NCBI GenBank assembly: GCA_016292015.1
Contig: JAEEZY010000019.1
Location: 1 to 61,414, forward strand
Length of the DNA: 61,414 nt
Reading direction: 5' to 3'
From: Bacteroidales bacterium
Lineage (GTDB): Bacteria > Bacteroidota > Bacteroidia > Bacteroidales > P3
Of the stretch, positions 17,758 through 26,857 are shown piece by piece. Each line of letters starts with the position of its first letter. The stretch's first letter is position 1. The notes beneath the pieces were generated by a model, which did no database searches, was not told where the DNA came from, and was given only the letters and a program-made list of their open reading frames with translations. Both the position numbers and the translations under genes were made by a program.

Positions 17758-18486
17758 ATGGAAGAGAACATCAACAACGAAATTCAAGAAAACATCAATC
17801 ATGAACCGGAGCAGGTCTGCGGTTGCGACACCAAAAAGAACGAACGCTGCAAATGTCATTTGACGTTGTGCATCGTGCTGGCGCTGCTTTGCCTCGCCGT
17901 AATAGGGATTTATGTGCTGCATTTTGTGGGCAAGGGATCATGCAAGGTGGGACATAAAGAGGTCAGCGGCCAGACGGCTGTTGCCAATGACGGTAGTCAG
18001 CTGCGAGTCGCCTATATCAATACCGACACACTTATGGAAGGCTACGAGTATGCCCGTGAGTTGCAGAAGAAGATAGAGCAGGTCTCAGGCCAGCAGGAAT
18101 CACTTTTGCAGCAGGAGCAGCAGTTCCAAGCCGACTATCAGAATTTCCTTCAGACGGGCGAGAATATGACGCTCACGCAGCAGCAGGAGAAAGAGAAAGA
18201 GTTGAAGGCCAGATATGAGAAGCTGGCACGGTTGGAAAAACAGTATGCCGACCTGCTGCCACAGAAGCAGAAAAACCTGCAGGACGAGCTAGACAAGATG
18301 ACCAAGGCAGTCTATAACTTCATAGCCGACTACAACGCAAAACACGACCAGTACAACCTTATACTGGCAAAATCATACAGCAACACCCCAGTGCTTTATG
18401 GAGACGAGGGTATGGACATCACGCAGGAGATTCTGGAAGGACTGAACCAAGAGTACGCTTTGGTGAAGAAAAACCAAACGAAATAG
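17758..18486 (+). CDS. OmpH/Skp-like protein with N-terminal membrane anchor
   Basis: The 242-residue product has a short cysteine-rich N-terminus (CGCDTKKNERCKC), one membrane helix at about residues 38-60, and a periplasmic part starting RVAYINTDTLMEGYEYA, the OmpH/Skp signature. This is followed by a long glutamine/glutamate-rich coiled coil. Skp-like proteins chaperone outer-membrane proteins. Classical OmpH proteins have a cleaved signal peptide, whereas this one looks permanently anchored. It is followed after 24 bp by another exported protein. Confidence 0.8.
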   Translation: MEENINNEIQENINHEPEQVCGCDTKKNERCKCHLTLCIVLALLCLAVIGIYVLHFVGKGSCKVGHKEVSGQTAVANDGSQLRVAYINTDTLMEGYEYARELQKKIEQVSGQQESLLQQEQQFQADYQNFLQTGENMTLTQQQEKEKELKARYEKLARLEKQYADLLPQKQKNLQDELDKMTKAVYNFIADYNAKHDQYNLILAKSYSNTPVLYGDEGMDITQEILEGLNQEYALVKKNQTK

Positions 18487-18510
18487 AAAACCATCAAACA
18501 TTCATTCGCC

Positions 18511-19539
18511 ATGAAAAAAATATTGCTTCTCATGATAGCATTGGCAGTCGGAACAGCGGCTGCCAACGCACAGTTCGGCAACCTGATCCGAAAGGCGGCA
18601 CAGAAAGCGACCGAGAAGGCGACGGAAAAAGCTATCGACCAAGCTGAGAAGAGTGCCGAGAAGGCTATGGATCGCGGCTTGGAGGAGGCCGACAAGGCCA
18701 TCGACCGAGGCTTGGACGATGCCTACGGTAAAAGCCGAGACGAGTCGGCCACAGACAGCCGACAGTCGGCTGCGGCATCAGAGCAGCCCACCTACGCCAC
18801 ACTGATGATGCAGGCGATGGACGTCCCTACGGAGCAGCAACTAATAAACCACAAGAGTTACGAATTGAACGAGCAGTCGCTTAAGCTACTCACCAGCCCT
18901 GTGACGCGCTATGTTGCCAACATTGCGATGCTCACGGCACAGGTGGCGACGATCCCGTACTCTGACATTGACTCGGCAGAGGCGACGGATATGGCTTACG
19001 ACATGGCTATGAGGTATTCAGGCCTCACGCGACAGGAGATAGAGAAACTGCAGACGATGAGCGAGGCGGAACAGGAGGCCTGGCTCAAGGGGCGCTATGC
19101 AGATGGAACCGCAGAGGCGGCGGTGATGGACGATGCCGCCGAGCTGGGCAAACTGCTGGAACCGCTGCAGCCGACGATAGACCGATGGGAGGCGGCAGGC
19201 AAGGAGGCCGACGAAGTCATAGCGGCGGTCGAAGAAGAGTGCCGCAAGATTTATGCGGGATATGCAGACATTATCACTACGGCAGGGGACAAGGAACGAA
19301 TATCGCTGCTGCTGAAATACTACAAGGAGATATGCCCGAAGTTGCGAGAAGGAGTGCTCACGGCGATGAAGATTCGCTATGACAAGCAGCTGCCTATAGC
19401 GGAGGAATTGGAAAAGGAGATAGCGAAACTGCGCAGGGAACACCGCAACTATGTAGCGGGATTGCTCAACTACCCTATGCTTACGGCCACACAATGTATT
19501 GGAGATGCAGCACGGCTGACGGAGATGCCTGAGTTTTAA
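18511..19539 (+). CDS. Secreted protein of unknown function, Ala/Lys/Glu-rich
   Basis: The 342-residue product has a signal peptide (MKKILLLMIALAVGTAAANA) and then a highly charged, low-complexity helical stretch (AAQKATEKATEKAIDQAE, then DRGLEEADKAIDRGLDDA) to about residue 75. The rest is predicted helical with no family I recognise. It probably sits in the periplasm or is attached to a membrane. It lies 24 bp after the OmpH-like gene and is likely co-transcribed. The stop codon TAA is the first part of a TTTTAAG repeat array. Confidence 0.75.
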   Translation: MKKILLLMIALAVGTAAANAQFGNLIRKAAQKATEKATEKAIDQAEKSAEKAMDRGLEEADKAIDRGLDDAYGKSRDESATDSRQSAAASEQPTYATLMMQAMDVPTEQQLINHKSYELNEQSLKLLTSPVTRYVANIAMLTAQVATIPYSDIDSAEATDMAYDMAMRYSGLTRQEIEKLQTMSEAEQEAWLKGRYADGTAEAAVMDDAAELGKLLEPLQPTIDRWEAAGKEADEVIAAVEEECRKIYAGYADIITTAGDKERISLLLKYYKEICPKLREGVLTAMKIRYDKQLPIAEELEKEIAKLRREHRNYVAGLLNYPMLTATQCIGDAARLTEMPEF

Positions 19540-19700
19540 GTTTTTAGTTTTAAGTTTTTAGTTTTTAGTTTTTAGTTTAAAGTTTCTGTTGATATGTTTA
19601 TATGTTGATAGGTTGATACCGTCTAAGGTTTTGTTTTATCTAATCACTAATCACTAATCACTAATCACTATTAAGTTTCAAGTTTCAAGTTTTGAGTTAG
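19532..19700 (+). repeat. TTTTTAG, TAATCAC and TTTCAAG repeat block
   Basis: The array begins at the stop codon of the preceding gene with TTTTTAG-type heptamers, continues with GATATGTT-like words, then four copies of TAATCAC (about 19637-19670), then TTTCAAG. At least three repeat families are therefore nested in one gap. Confidence 0.8.
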
Positions 19701-19717
19701 TATTAACACATTAACAA

Positions 19718-20377
19718 ATGAACTACGAGAAGATAAAAATGGTTTCGCCGTCGCTGCTTTCGGCCGACTTTGGCAACTTGCAGAGGGATGTCGAGATGCT
19801 CAATGCGAGCGAGTGTGACTGGCTGCATATAGACGTGATGGATGGAATGTTCGTCCCGAACATATCGTTTGGCCAGCCGGTTATAAAGTACATAAAGAAA
19901 CATACGAAGAAGCCGTTGGACGTACATCTGATGATAATGGATCCGGGCCGTTATATTGCAGACTTCAAGAGATGCGGAGCAGACATTATAACTGTACATT
20001 ACGAGGCATGCACACATCTGAACCGGACGCTGTCTGCGATCCGCGACGAGGGGTTGAGATGTGGGGTGGTGCTCAATCCACACACGCCAGTTGTTCTGTT
20101 GGAAGACACGGTGCAGATGTGCGACATGGTGCTGCTGATGAGTGTCAATCCAGGATTCGGAGGACAGAAGTTTATCGAAAACACATACGCAAAGGTTCGT
20201 CAGTTGCGTGAGCTGTGCGGCAGGAAGAATCCGACGTGCCTCATTGAGGTGGACGGAGGAGTGAACACGGGCAACGCTGCCAAACTCTATGAGGCGGGAG
20301 CCGACGTGCTTGTGGCGGGCAACGCGGTGTTCAAGTCGGAGAATCCACAACAGACAATTCGAGAGTTGAAAGGGTGA
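19718..20377 (+). CDS. rpe: Ribulose-phosphate 3-epimerase
   Basis: The 219-residue TIM-barrel enzyme interconverts ribulose 5-phosphate and xylulose 5-phosphate in the pentose phosphate pathway. Recognisable segments are SPSLLSADFGNL at the N-terminus, the metal/acid-base region HIDVMDGMFVPN and the phosphate-binding loop VNPGFGGQKFI. Length is normal. The TGA stop lies at the first bases of a GTGATTA repeat. Confidence 0.96.
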   Translation: MNYEKIKMVSPSLLSADFGNLQRDVEMLNASECDWLHIDVMDGMFVPNISFGQPVIKYIKKHTKKPLDVHLMIMDPGRYIADFKRCGADIITVHYEACTHLNRTLSAIRDEGLRCGVVLNPHTPVVLLEDTVQMCDMVLLMSVNPGFGGQKFIENTYAKVRQLRELCGRKNPTCLIEVDGGVNTGNAAKLYEAGADVLVAGNAVFKSENPQQTIRELKG

Positions 20378-20455
20378 ATTTGTGATTAGTGATTAGTGAA
20401 TTGACAATAGTGAACTGTGACTTAAAACTTGAAACTTAAAACTTAAAACTTTTAA
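20373..20455 (+). repeat. GTGATTA and AAACTTAA repeats
   Basis: Copies of GTGATTA/GTGAATT run from the rpe stop codon, followed by AAACTTGA/AAACTTAA octamers up to the next start codon. Confidence 0.75.
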
Positions 20456-20457
20456 GC

Positions 20458-21678
20458 ATGAGTCGCACAAAACTGATACTTCACAAGGGCAAGGAAAAGT
20501 CCGTATTCCGCCGGCATCCATGGCTCTTTTCGGGTGCTGTGGCGAGGATTGAAGGGCATGTTGACGAAGGCGACATAGTGGATGTGGTTTCAGCAGACGG
20601 ACAGTGGCTGGCCGTCGGACACTACCAGAACGAGAGCATTATCTGCAAGCTTCTTTCGTTCGACAATGCTGCAATAGACAAGGCCTTTTGGCGCGAAAAG
20701 CTGCGCTCGGCTATCGACTACCGAAAACGACTGTTCAATATCGATGATGATTTTGTCGATAAACTTTTTAGTCACCACGAGACTAACATGTTCCGTCTTG
20801 TCAACGGCGAGGGCGATGGAATGCCAGGACTTATTGCCGACTACTACAATGGCATCGTGGTCTTGCAGGCCCACAGCGTGGGGATGCACCGGCTGTTTCC
20901 GCTGTTTGTCGAATTGTTGAAGGAGTTGTTGTCACACCTGAAAGGAGTGTATGACAAAAGCGCCGCAACGTTGCCACAGCGGGACTCGGCAGTTCACAAT
21001 GATGGCTACCTTTTCCAGGCGCCAAAGGTCGAAATCACTGACGAGTGGGAGACCCGCGAACACGGATACCGTTACCTTATCAACTTCCAGGAGGGGCAGA
21101 AGACTGGCTTTTTTCTCGACCAGCGCGATAACCGCCTTCTCGTGGGCACGCTGGCGAAGGGTAGGAGAGTGCTGAACTGTTTCGGCTACACGGGCGGCTT
21201 TACGTTGAGTGCTTTGGGTCGTGGCGCCGCCGAGGTGGATACGGTCGATATTTCGCGTCGGGCTATAGAACTCTGTAACCGCCATGTGGAGATGAATTTT
21301 CCACAAGTGCGGCATCGCGGCATTGTGGCCGACGTGACGAAATATCTCGACACCATCGACAACCAATACGACATTATCATCCTCGACCCGCCGGCATTTG
21401 CCAAGAACCACCGTTCGCTGAAGAACGGTTTGAAAGGCTACCGCAATATCAACCAGCGGGCCATGGAACGTATCAAACCCGGTGGACTGCTGTTTACGTT
21501 CAGTTGCAGTCAGGCGGTGGGCAAGGACGACTTCCAGACGATGGCCTTCACGGCTGCCGCCACCGCAAAACGAAATGTGCGAATAGTTAAGCATCTGCAG
21601 CATGCAGCGGACCATCCTGTGAGCATATACCACCCAGAGGGAGAATATCTGAAGGGTTTGCTGCTGGAGGTGGAATGA
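20458..21678 (+). CDS. 23S rRNA cytosine-C5 methyltransferase, RlmI-like
   Basis: The 406-residue product has an N-terminal PUA domain (KEKSVFRRHPWLFSGAV) and a C-terminal Rossmann methyltransferase domain with LNCFGYTGGFTLSA (S-adenosylmethionine site) and the catalytic-type segment ILDPPAFAKN. FSCSQAV near residue 345 is the cysteine motif of the RlmI/YccW family, which methylates 23S rRNA. Exact target base in this organism is inferred from the family. Confidence 0.9.
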   Translation: MSRTKLILHKGKEKSVFRRHPWLFSGAVARIEGHVDEGDIVDVVSADGQWLAVGHYQNESIICKLLSFDNAAIDKAFWREKLRSAIDYRKRLFNIDDDFVDKLFSHHETNMFRLVNGEGDGMPGLIADYYNGIVVLQAHSVGMHRLFPLFVELLKELLSHLKGVYDKSAATLPQRDSAVHNDGYLFQAPKVEITDEWETREHGYRYLINFQEGQKTGFFLDQRDNRLLVGTLAKGRRVLNCFGYTGGFTLSALGRGAAEVDTVDISRRAIELCNRHVEMNFPQVRHRGIVADVTKYLDTIDNQYDIIILDPPAFAKNHRSLKNGLKGYRNINQRAMERIKPGGLLFTFSCSQAVGKDDFQTMAFTAAATAKRNVRIVKHLQHAADHPVSIYHPEGEYLKGLLLEVE

Positions 21679-21682
21679 ATGC

Positions 21683-21828
21683 TTAGTTTTTAGTTTTTAG
21701 TTTTTAGTTTTTTAGTTTTTAGTTTCAAGTTTTTAGTTTCAAGTTTTTAGTTTTAAGTTTTTAGTTTCAAGTTTTTAGTTTTAAGTTTTTAGTTTCAAGT
21801 TTTTAGTTTTAAGTTTTTAGTTTTAAGC
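21683..21828 (+). repeat. TTTTTAG/TTTCAAG/TTTTAAG heptamer array
   Basis: About 20 consecutive heptamers fill nearly the whole gap between the RlmI-like gene and folE. The base pattern TTTTTAG alternates with TTTCAAG and TTTTAAG, so units have diverged but the 7-bp spacing is largely kept. Confidence 0.88.
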
Positions 21829-21852
21829 TCTTAATCATTTAACCTTTTAAAC

Positions 21853-22458
21853 ATGGAATTAGGCTATCAGAAAATCGACCAATATGACGAGAAGTGTGTC
21901 GCGGAGTTGGCTGCGCACTACAAAGAGATTATACGCCTGCTAGGCGAAGACCCGGAGAGGGAAGGACTACTGAAGTCGCCCGAGCGAGTTGCCAAAGCGA
22001 TGCTCTTCTTCACCAACGGTTATGATTTGAACCCAGAGGAGATACTGCGGTCGGCGATGTTCGATGAAGATTACAAGCAGATGGTCGTTGTTAAGGACAT
22101 CGAGATTTACTCGTTGTGCGAGCACCATCTCGTACCCTTCGTCGGGAAAGCCCATGTTGCATATATTCCGAATGGCAAGATAGTGGGGCTGAGTAAGATA
22201 CCGCGAGTGGTGGATGCCTATGCCAGACGTCTGCAGGTGCAGGAACGGCTGACCAAACAAATCAAGGACTGCATACAGAACACGCTGCAGCCCCTTGGGG
22301 TGGCCGTGGTGATAGAGGCACAGCACATGTGCATGTCGATGCGAGGCGTTCAGAAGCAGAACTCGGTGACGACGACAAGCGATTTCACAGGAGCGTTCAT
22401 GAAAGACCCCAAGACACGGGAGGAGTTTATGCACATAATAGGAGTGGATCTGCATTGA
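21853..22458 (+). CDS. folE: GTP cyclohydrolase I
   Basis: The 201-residue enzyme converts GTP to dihydroneopterin triphosphate, the first step of folate synthesis. The zinc and active-site motifs are [19 protein letters not shown] and [12 protein letters not shown], with the expected cysteines and histidines. Length is typical. The gene is flanked on both sides by heptamer repeats. Confidence 0.97.
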   Translation: MELGYQKIDQYDEKCVAELAAHYKEIIRLLGEDPEREGLLKSPERVAKAMLFFTNGYDLNPEEILRSAMFDEDYKQMVVVKDIEIYSLCEHHLVPFVGKAHVAYIPNGKIVGLSKIPRVVDAYARRLQVQERLTKQIKDCIQNTLQPLGVAVVIEAQHMCMSMRGVQKQNSVTTTSDFTGAFMKDPKTREEFMHIIGVDLH

Positions 22459-22466
22459 ACGGGCCA

Positions 22467-22512
22467 TATAAGTTTTTAGTTTTAAGTTTTAAGTTTTTAG
22501 TTTTAAGTTCAT
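22467..22512 (+). repeat. TTTTTAG/TTTTAAG repeat
   Basis: Five or six heptamers fill the gap between folE and the LolA-like gene and end two bases before the latter's start codon. Confidence 0.8.
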
Positions 22513-22513
22513 A

Positions 22514-23170
22514 ATGATGAAAAAGTTTTTTTTATTTGCAATCATGGCCTTGGCGACGGCTTCTATTCAAGCGCAGATTACCCATACCGCCAAAGGCGAC
22601 ATCGACGAGAATGCCAATAAGGTGCTGAAGAAGGCATCGTCAGTGTTCGAGAAGTCTGCAGTTAGTTTCTCCGTGACCATGATAAACCGAGACAGCCAGA
22701 AAAAAGAAACTGCACGTCAGAAAGCCGAAGTCCTGTACAGCAAGGGACGCTACCGCGTCACGACAGGCAACCAGACACTCTACAGCGACGGCAGTAGCGT
22801 ATGGCAGTGGGACAAATCCACCAACGAGGTGACAATAAATACCGTCGCCCAGGGCGGTGATGACCTTTTGAACCCCGCGGCATTGCTCTCCACATACAGC
22901 AAGAACTTCAAGGTGAAATTCATAAGGGAAGAGGACGGAGGCGTCACCGTCATCGACCTCACCCCGTATAAGTCAAAAAGTTACTACAAGATCCGTATGT
23001 TTATCAACTCCAAAAACGGACACATCAAGCAGATGGAGATTCACAACTACGACTCGTCCGAAGGCATTTACCAGATTTCCGCCTTCAAAACCTCAGCGAA
23101 ATGCAACGACAAGGACTTTGTCTTCGACGCATCAGCCAACAAGGGGGTCGAGGTGATTGACATGAGGTGA
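22514..23170 (+). CDS. LolA-like outer-membrane lipoprotein carrier
   Basis: The 218-residue product has a signal peptide (to about residue 20, SIQAQ) and the LolA fold pattern: paired beta strands with GRYRVTTGNQTLYSDGSSVW and a final DFVFDAS. LolA ferries lipoproteins across the periplasm. Bacteroidota carry several LolA-like proteins, some inside aryl-polyene clusters, so this may be either the housekeeping carrier or a pathway-specific one. It is followed at close range by a lipoprotein gene. Confidence 0.83.
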   Translation: MMKKFFLFAIMALATASIQAQITHTAKGDIDENANKVLKKASSVFEKSAVSFSVTMINRDSQKKETARQKAEVLYSKGRYRVTTGNQTLYSDGSSVWQWDKSTNEVTINTVAQGGDDLLNPAALLSTYSKNFKVKFIREEDGGVTVIDLTPYKSKSYYKIRMFINSKNGHIKQMEIHNYDSSEGIYQISAFKTSAKCNDKDFVFDASANKGVEVIDMR

Positions 23171-23208
23171 GTCGCAGCATGACCGATCCTTTCGATAAAA
23201 CAAATGTT

Positions 23209-24093
23209 ATGAATAAAACGTATATCATTCTTTTGGCCGGATGCCTTCTTTTGGCAGGATGCCACAAAAAAACACAATCAATAAAGGCATCGATTGATGC
23301 CGACACCGTAGATGGTAGTATGCCACTATTTTCATTCGACACCATAGGTTTTCACAGTCATCCAGACAATGTGCCGTCACTGACTATCGACGTGAGCCTA
23401 GCCCTTCCGGTTGCCGACAATGAAAATCTGGTGGCAGGACTGCTGCGCAAACAGATTATTTGTGATGTGTTGGGAGATCAGTATTCAAAAGAAAAAGAAG
23501 GAATAGAAGCCATATTGGTTTATGTGGCCGACCAAACAGCAGCATTTGACAGTACGATGTCCGATATTGAAGAGGATAAGGAACAGATAGAGTCAGAAGG
23601 CATGGAGTATATGTACAAGTGGGAGACGTCGGTTAGGGGAGCGGTCGAAATGTACAATCCACCGCTGCTGGTGTATGAGGCAGACTATTTCGACTATCAG
23701 GGCGGAGCACACGGGATGTATGCCAACTGCTACACGGTTTATTCCACTATCACGGGAAAAAGACTGAAGCTCAACGATGTCATTGCAGGAGATAAACAGT
23801 CGCGAGATGCCATGTCCGCGATTCTGTACAAGAGTCTGCAATACAAGATTGCTCACGAGGCAGATTACGAGGGGATGGAAGTTTTCGATAAGGAAACGGT
23901 GAAACCGAACGACAACTTCACCGTCACGCCCGAAGGGTTCACATTCTATTTCCAGCCATACGAAATTGCGGCATACTGCTATGGAGTCGTTGCTATAAAA
24001 GTGCCACTTTCAGACCTGCGCCCATATCTGCTTCCAGGTACAGAGGTTGCATTGTATTTTGAATCAACCGAACAGATGGCTGCAAAAAACTGA
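23209..24093 (+). CDS. Lipoprotein with DUF3298-like domain (RsiV-type)
   Basis: I place the start at ATG 23209, which gives MNKTYIILLAGCLLLAGC, a lipoprotein signal peptide with cleavage before the cysteine of LLAGC. A longer frame opening at GTG 23167 would bury this signal. The C-terminal half contains DYQGGAHGMYAN and PYEIAAYCYGVVAIKVPLSDL, the pattern of DUF3298, seen in RsiV and related extracytoplasmic proteins. The function is not known. It ends 4 bp before tsaB. Confidence 0.78.
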   Translation: MNKTYIILLAGCLLLAGCHKKTQSIKASIDADTVDGSMPLFSFDTIGFHSHPDNVPSLTIDVSLALPVADNENLVAGLLRKQIICDVLGDQYSKEKEGIEAILVYVADQTAAFDSTMSDIEEDKEQIESEGMEYMYKWETSVRGAVEMYNPPLLVYEADYFDYQGGAHGMYANCYTVYSTITGKRLKLNDVIAGDKQSRDAMSAILYKSLQYKIAHEADYEGMEVFDKETVKPNDNFTVTPEGFTFYFQPYEIAAYCYGVVAIKVPLSDLRPYLLPGTEVALYFESTEQMAAKN

Positions 24094-24097
24094 CACG

Positions 24098-24790
24098 ATG
24101 AATATTCTTTTAATCGAAACCGCCACATCGGTCTGCTCTGTTGCCATTGGCATAGACGGACGAGTGGCAGCGATAAGGGAAGCCGACGAGCCCAACGCAC
24201 ACAGCTCGAAGATGAATGTATTCATCGGCGAATTGATGGAGGAGGCAGGTTTGAAGCCGAATCAATTGACCGCAATATGTGTCAGCGGAGGTCCTGGAAG
24301 CTATACAGGCCTACGCATAGGAGTCAGCGGAGCCAAGGGTCTGTGTTATGGCTTGAAGATCCCACTTCTGGCAGTGCCGACACTGAAAAACATGGCGGCA
24401 GGCTATTATCAGCAGCACCCCGATTATGAAGGCATGGTTTGTCCGATGATTGATGCGCGCCGCATGGAATGCTATACCGCCGTGTACACCAGTTCGCTCG
24501 AAGAGATGAAACCGGTTTCAGCCGACATCATTGAGCCTGGAATCTATGACAGTTGGCTCAACAGAGGGCAGGTGGTGTTCATCGGAGATGGAGCGGCAAA
24601 GACCGAGCCGTTGCTTGGCGTTCATCGCAACGCACTTTTTGATGCCGGTTTCCGCATTTCGGCGGCAGCAATGCTTCCGCTGGCCGAGAAACTGCTGCAA
24701 GAGGGTAGGGGAGAGGACGTCGCATACTACGAGCCGTTCTATCTCAAAGATTTTGTTGCAAAAAAATCAATTGTCAGGGGGTTAAGATAA
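24098..24790 (+). CDS. tsaB: tRNA threonylcarbamoyladenosine biosynthesis protein TsaB
   Basis: The 230-residue product, starting at ATG 24098 (MNILLIETATSVCSVAIG), is the TsaB partner of TsaD in making the universal t6A37 modification of ANN-decoding tRNAs. The conserved segment is SGGPGSYTGLRIGVSGAKGL. The chosen start gives the canonical N-terminus; an upstream in-frame start would overlap the lipoprotein gene. Its stop codon directly abuts the start of the permease gene. Confidence 0.95.
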   Translation: MNILLIETATSVCSVAIGIDGRVAAIREADEPNAHSSKMNVFIGELMEEAGLKPNQLTAICVSGGPGSYTGLRIGVSGAKGLCYGLKIPLLAVPTLKNMAAGYYQQHPDYEGMVCPMIDARRMECYTAVYTSSLEEMKPVSADIIEPGIYDSWLNRGQVVFIGDGAAKTEPLLGVHRNALFDAGFRISAAAMLPLAEKLLQEGRGEDVAYYEPFYLKDFVAKKSIVRGLR

Positions 24791-25870
24791 ATGTTGCGCT
24801 ACACACTCAAACGGCTACTCTACGGGCTCTTGGTTATACTCGGGGTTGTGACTCTGGTGTTCTTCCTTTTCAACATCCTCCCTGGCGACCCTGCCCGCAT
24901 GATGCTCGGCCAGCGAGCCGACGCTGAGAGCATCGAGATTATCAACCACGACCTAGGCCGCGACAAACCCGTCGCACTCCAGTTTCTCAACTACATCAAC
25001 GACCTCTCGCCACTATCGTTTCACAACAACGCTGACTCCTCTAGCTATTTCTTCCTCTCCTCCGACAAATACGCTCCATACACCACACTGCTCAAAATCA
25101 AGACCACATCAGTCGTAGTCAAACCTCCCTACCTGCGCCGATCCTATCAATCCAAGCGCAAAGTCTCCGAGATAATAGCTACCGCCTTCCCGCAAACAGC
25201 TCTTCTGGCATTGGTTGCGATGACTTTTGCACTTGTGGTTGGAATCCTCTTCGGTGTGCTTTCGGCTCTCTACAAGGACTCATGGATCGATCGTCTCACA
25301 CTTGTCCTTTCCACTCTTGGAATGTCGCTTCCTTCGTTTTTTGCCGCAATCCTTATTGCATGGTTCTTCGCCTATGTGCTGGCTGGAGTCACTCATCTCA
25401 ATATGTTTGGCAACCTTTTCACCGTTGACGACTATGGCACTGGCGAGTATCTCGACCTGAAAAACCTCATCCTCCCGGCTCTCACACTCGGCATCCGACC
25501 TCTTGCTACCCTTACCCAACTCTCCAAGAACTCTATGCTCGAAGCACTCTCCCAGGATTACATACGCACCGCCCGTGCCAAAGGGCTCCCTTTCCGCAAG
25601 GTCGTGTTCCGCCATGCTCTCCGCAACGCCCTCAACCCCATCGTCACCTCCGCTTCTGGTTGGCTCGCAGGACTTATGGCTGGTGCTGTCTTCGTGGAAT
25701 ATGTCTTCGACTGGAAGGGAATGGGTATCGTCATTGTGGATGGCCTCGAGAAATATGACTTTCCTGTCGTCATGGGATGTATCCTTTTTGTTTGCCTCCT
25801 TTTGGTTGTCATCAATATAATAACTGACATACTATACGGATTTATTGACCCGAGGGTCAGAATCGAATAA
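24791..25870 (+). CDS. ABC transporter permease, DppB/OppB family
   Basis: The 359-residue inner-membrane protein has the N-terminal signature LKRLLYGLLVILGVVTLVFFLFNILPGDPAR and the permease loop DYIRTARAKGLPFRKVVFRHALRNAL, which contacts the ATPase. It is a dipeptide/oligopeptide/nickel-type permease subunit. A complete system also needs a DppC-like permease, ATPases and a binding protein, and none is encoded next to it. An extra segment of about 100 residues after the first helix is usual in Bacteroidota versions. Confidence 0.88.
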   Translation: MLRYTLKRLLYGLLVILGVVTLVFFLFNILPGDPARMMLGQRADAESIEIINHDLGRDKPVALQFLNYINDLSPLSFHNNADSSSYFFLSSDKYAPYTTLLKIKTTSVVVKPPYLRRSYQSKRKVSEIIATAFPQTALLALVAMTFALVVGILFGVLSALYKDSWIDRLTLVLSTLGMSLPSFFAAILIAWFFAYVLAGVTHLNMFGNLFTVDDYGTGEYLDLKNLILPALTLGIRPLATLTQLSKNSMLEALSQDYIRTARAKGLPFRKVVFRHALRNALNPIVTSASGWLAGLMAGAVFVEYVFDWKGMGIVIVDGLEKYDFPVVMGCILFVCLLLVVINIITDILYGFIDPRVRIE

Positions 25871-25900
25871 ACTCAAAAGTAATCAAGTATTCAAATAATC

Positions 25901-26782
25901 ATGAAAGGCATCGTTCTCGCCGGAGGGTCCGGCACACGTCTATATCCAATCACAAAGGGCATCAGCAAGCAGCTGCTTCCCATCTACGACAAGCCGATGG
26001 TCTATTATCCCATCTCAGCACTTATGTTGGCTGGCATACGTGATATACTGATAATCTCCACTCCCACTGATCTCCCAGCTTTCCGTCGTCTTTTGGGTGA
26101 TGGCTCTGACTATGGGGTCCGTTTCGAGTATGCCGAGCAGCCTAGTCCTGATGGATTGGCGCAGGCGTTCATCATCGGTGAGAAATTTATAGGCAATGAC
26201 GCCGCCTGTCTTGTTCTCGGCGATAATATATTCTATGGCAGTGGCTTCACTGGCATGTTGCGCAAGGCAGTGGAGGATGCCGAGCAGAACGACAAGGCCA
26301 CCGTCTTCGGCTATTGGGTCAGCGATCCGGAACGTTACGGTGTGGCCGAGTTTGACAAGCACGGCAACTGTCTAAGTATCGAGGAAAAGCCAGCCAATCC
26401 CAAAAGCAACTACGCCGTCGTGGGGCTCTATTTCTACCCCAACCGTGTGGTGGATGTGGCCAAGCAAATCAAACCTTCGGCGCGTGGCGAACTGGAGATT
26501 ACTTCCGTCAATCAGGAGTTCCTTGCCGCAGGGCAGCTCAAAGTGCAGACTCTCGGTCGCGGCTTTGCGTGGCTCGACACAGGCACCCACGACTCTCTCA
26601 GTGAAGCCAGCACTTTTGTCGAGGTCATTGAGAAACGTCAAGGTCTCAAGATTGCCTGCCTCGAGGACATCGCCTACCGCAACGGCTGGGTTTCCAAAGA
26701 GCAGATAGTCGAGATTGCCAAACCTATGCTCAAGAACCAGTATGGGCAATATCTCATGAAAATCATAGAACAGTCTGAATAA
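25901..26782 (+). CDS. rmlA: Glucose-1-phosphate thymidylyltransferase
   Basis: The 293-residue enzyme makes dTDP-glucose, the first step toward dTDP-rhamnose for cell-surface glycans. The nucleotide-binding motif [17 protein letters not shown] and [16 protein letters not shown] are diagnostic. Length is typical. No rmlB, rmlC or rmlD follows. A strong terminator lies 19 bp after the stop. Confidence 0.96.
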   Translation: MKGIVLAGGSGTRLYPITKGISKQLLPIYDKPMVYYPISALMLAGIRDILIISTPTDLPAFRRLLGDGSDYGVRFEYAEQPSPDGLAQAFIIGEKFIGNDAACLVLGDNIFYGSGFTGMLRKAVEDAEQNDKATVFGYWVSDPERYGVAEFDKHGNCLSIEEKPANPKSNYAVVGLYFYPNRVVDVAKQIKPSARGELEITSVNQEFLAAGQLKVQTLGRGFAWLDTGTHDSLSEASTFVEVIEKRQGLKIACLEDIAYRNGWVSKEQIVEIAKPMLKNQYGQYLMKIIEQSE

Positions 26783-26800
26783 CAGAACTGCATTAAAATA

Positions 26801-26836
26801 AAAGCCGCATCCCGATGGAATGCGGCTTTTTCTTTT
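26801..26836 (+). terminator. Rho-independent terminator after rmlA
   Basis: The arms AAAGCCGCAT and ATGCGGCTTT form a 10-bp stem with a 9-nt loop and a T-rich tail. It lies between two convergent genes and may also serve the leftward ammonia-lyase gene. Confidence 0.93.
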
Positions 26837-26857
26837 CTGTGTGGATTACCCTTGGTG

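Noticed and set aside
23167..23208. Upstream GTG start for the DUF3298-like lipoprotein
   Set aside because: It would place 14 residues before a textbook lipoprotein signal peptide; ATG 23209 fits much better.
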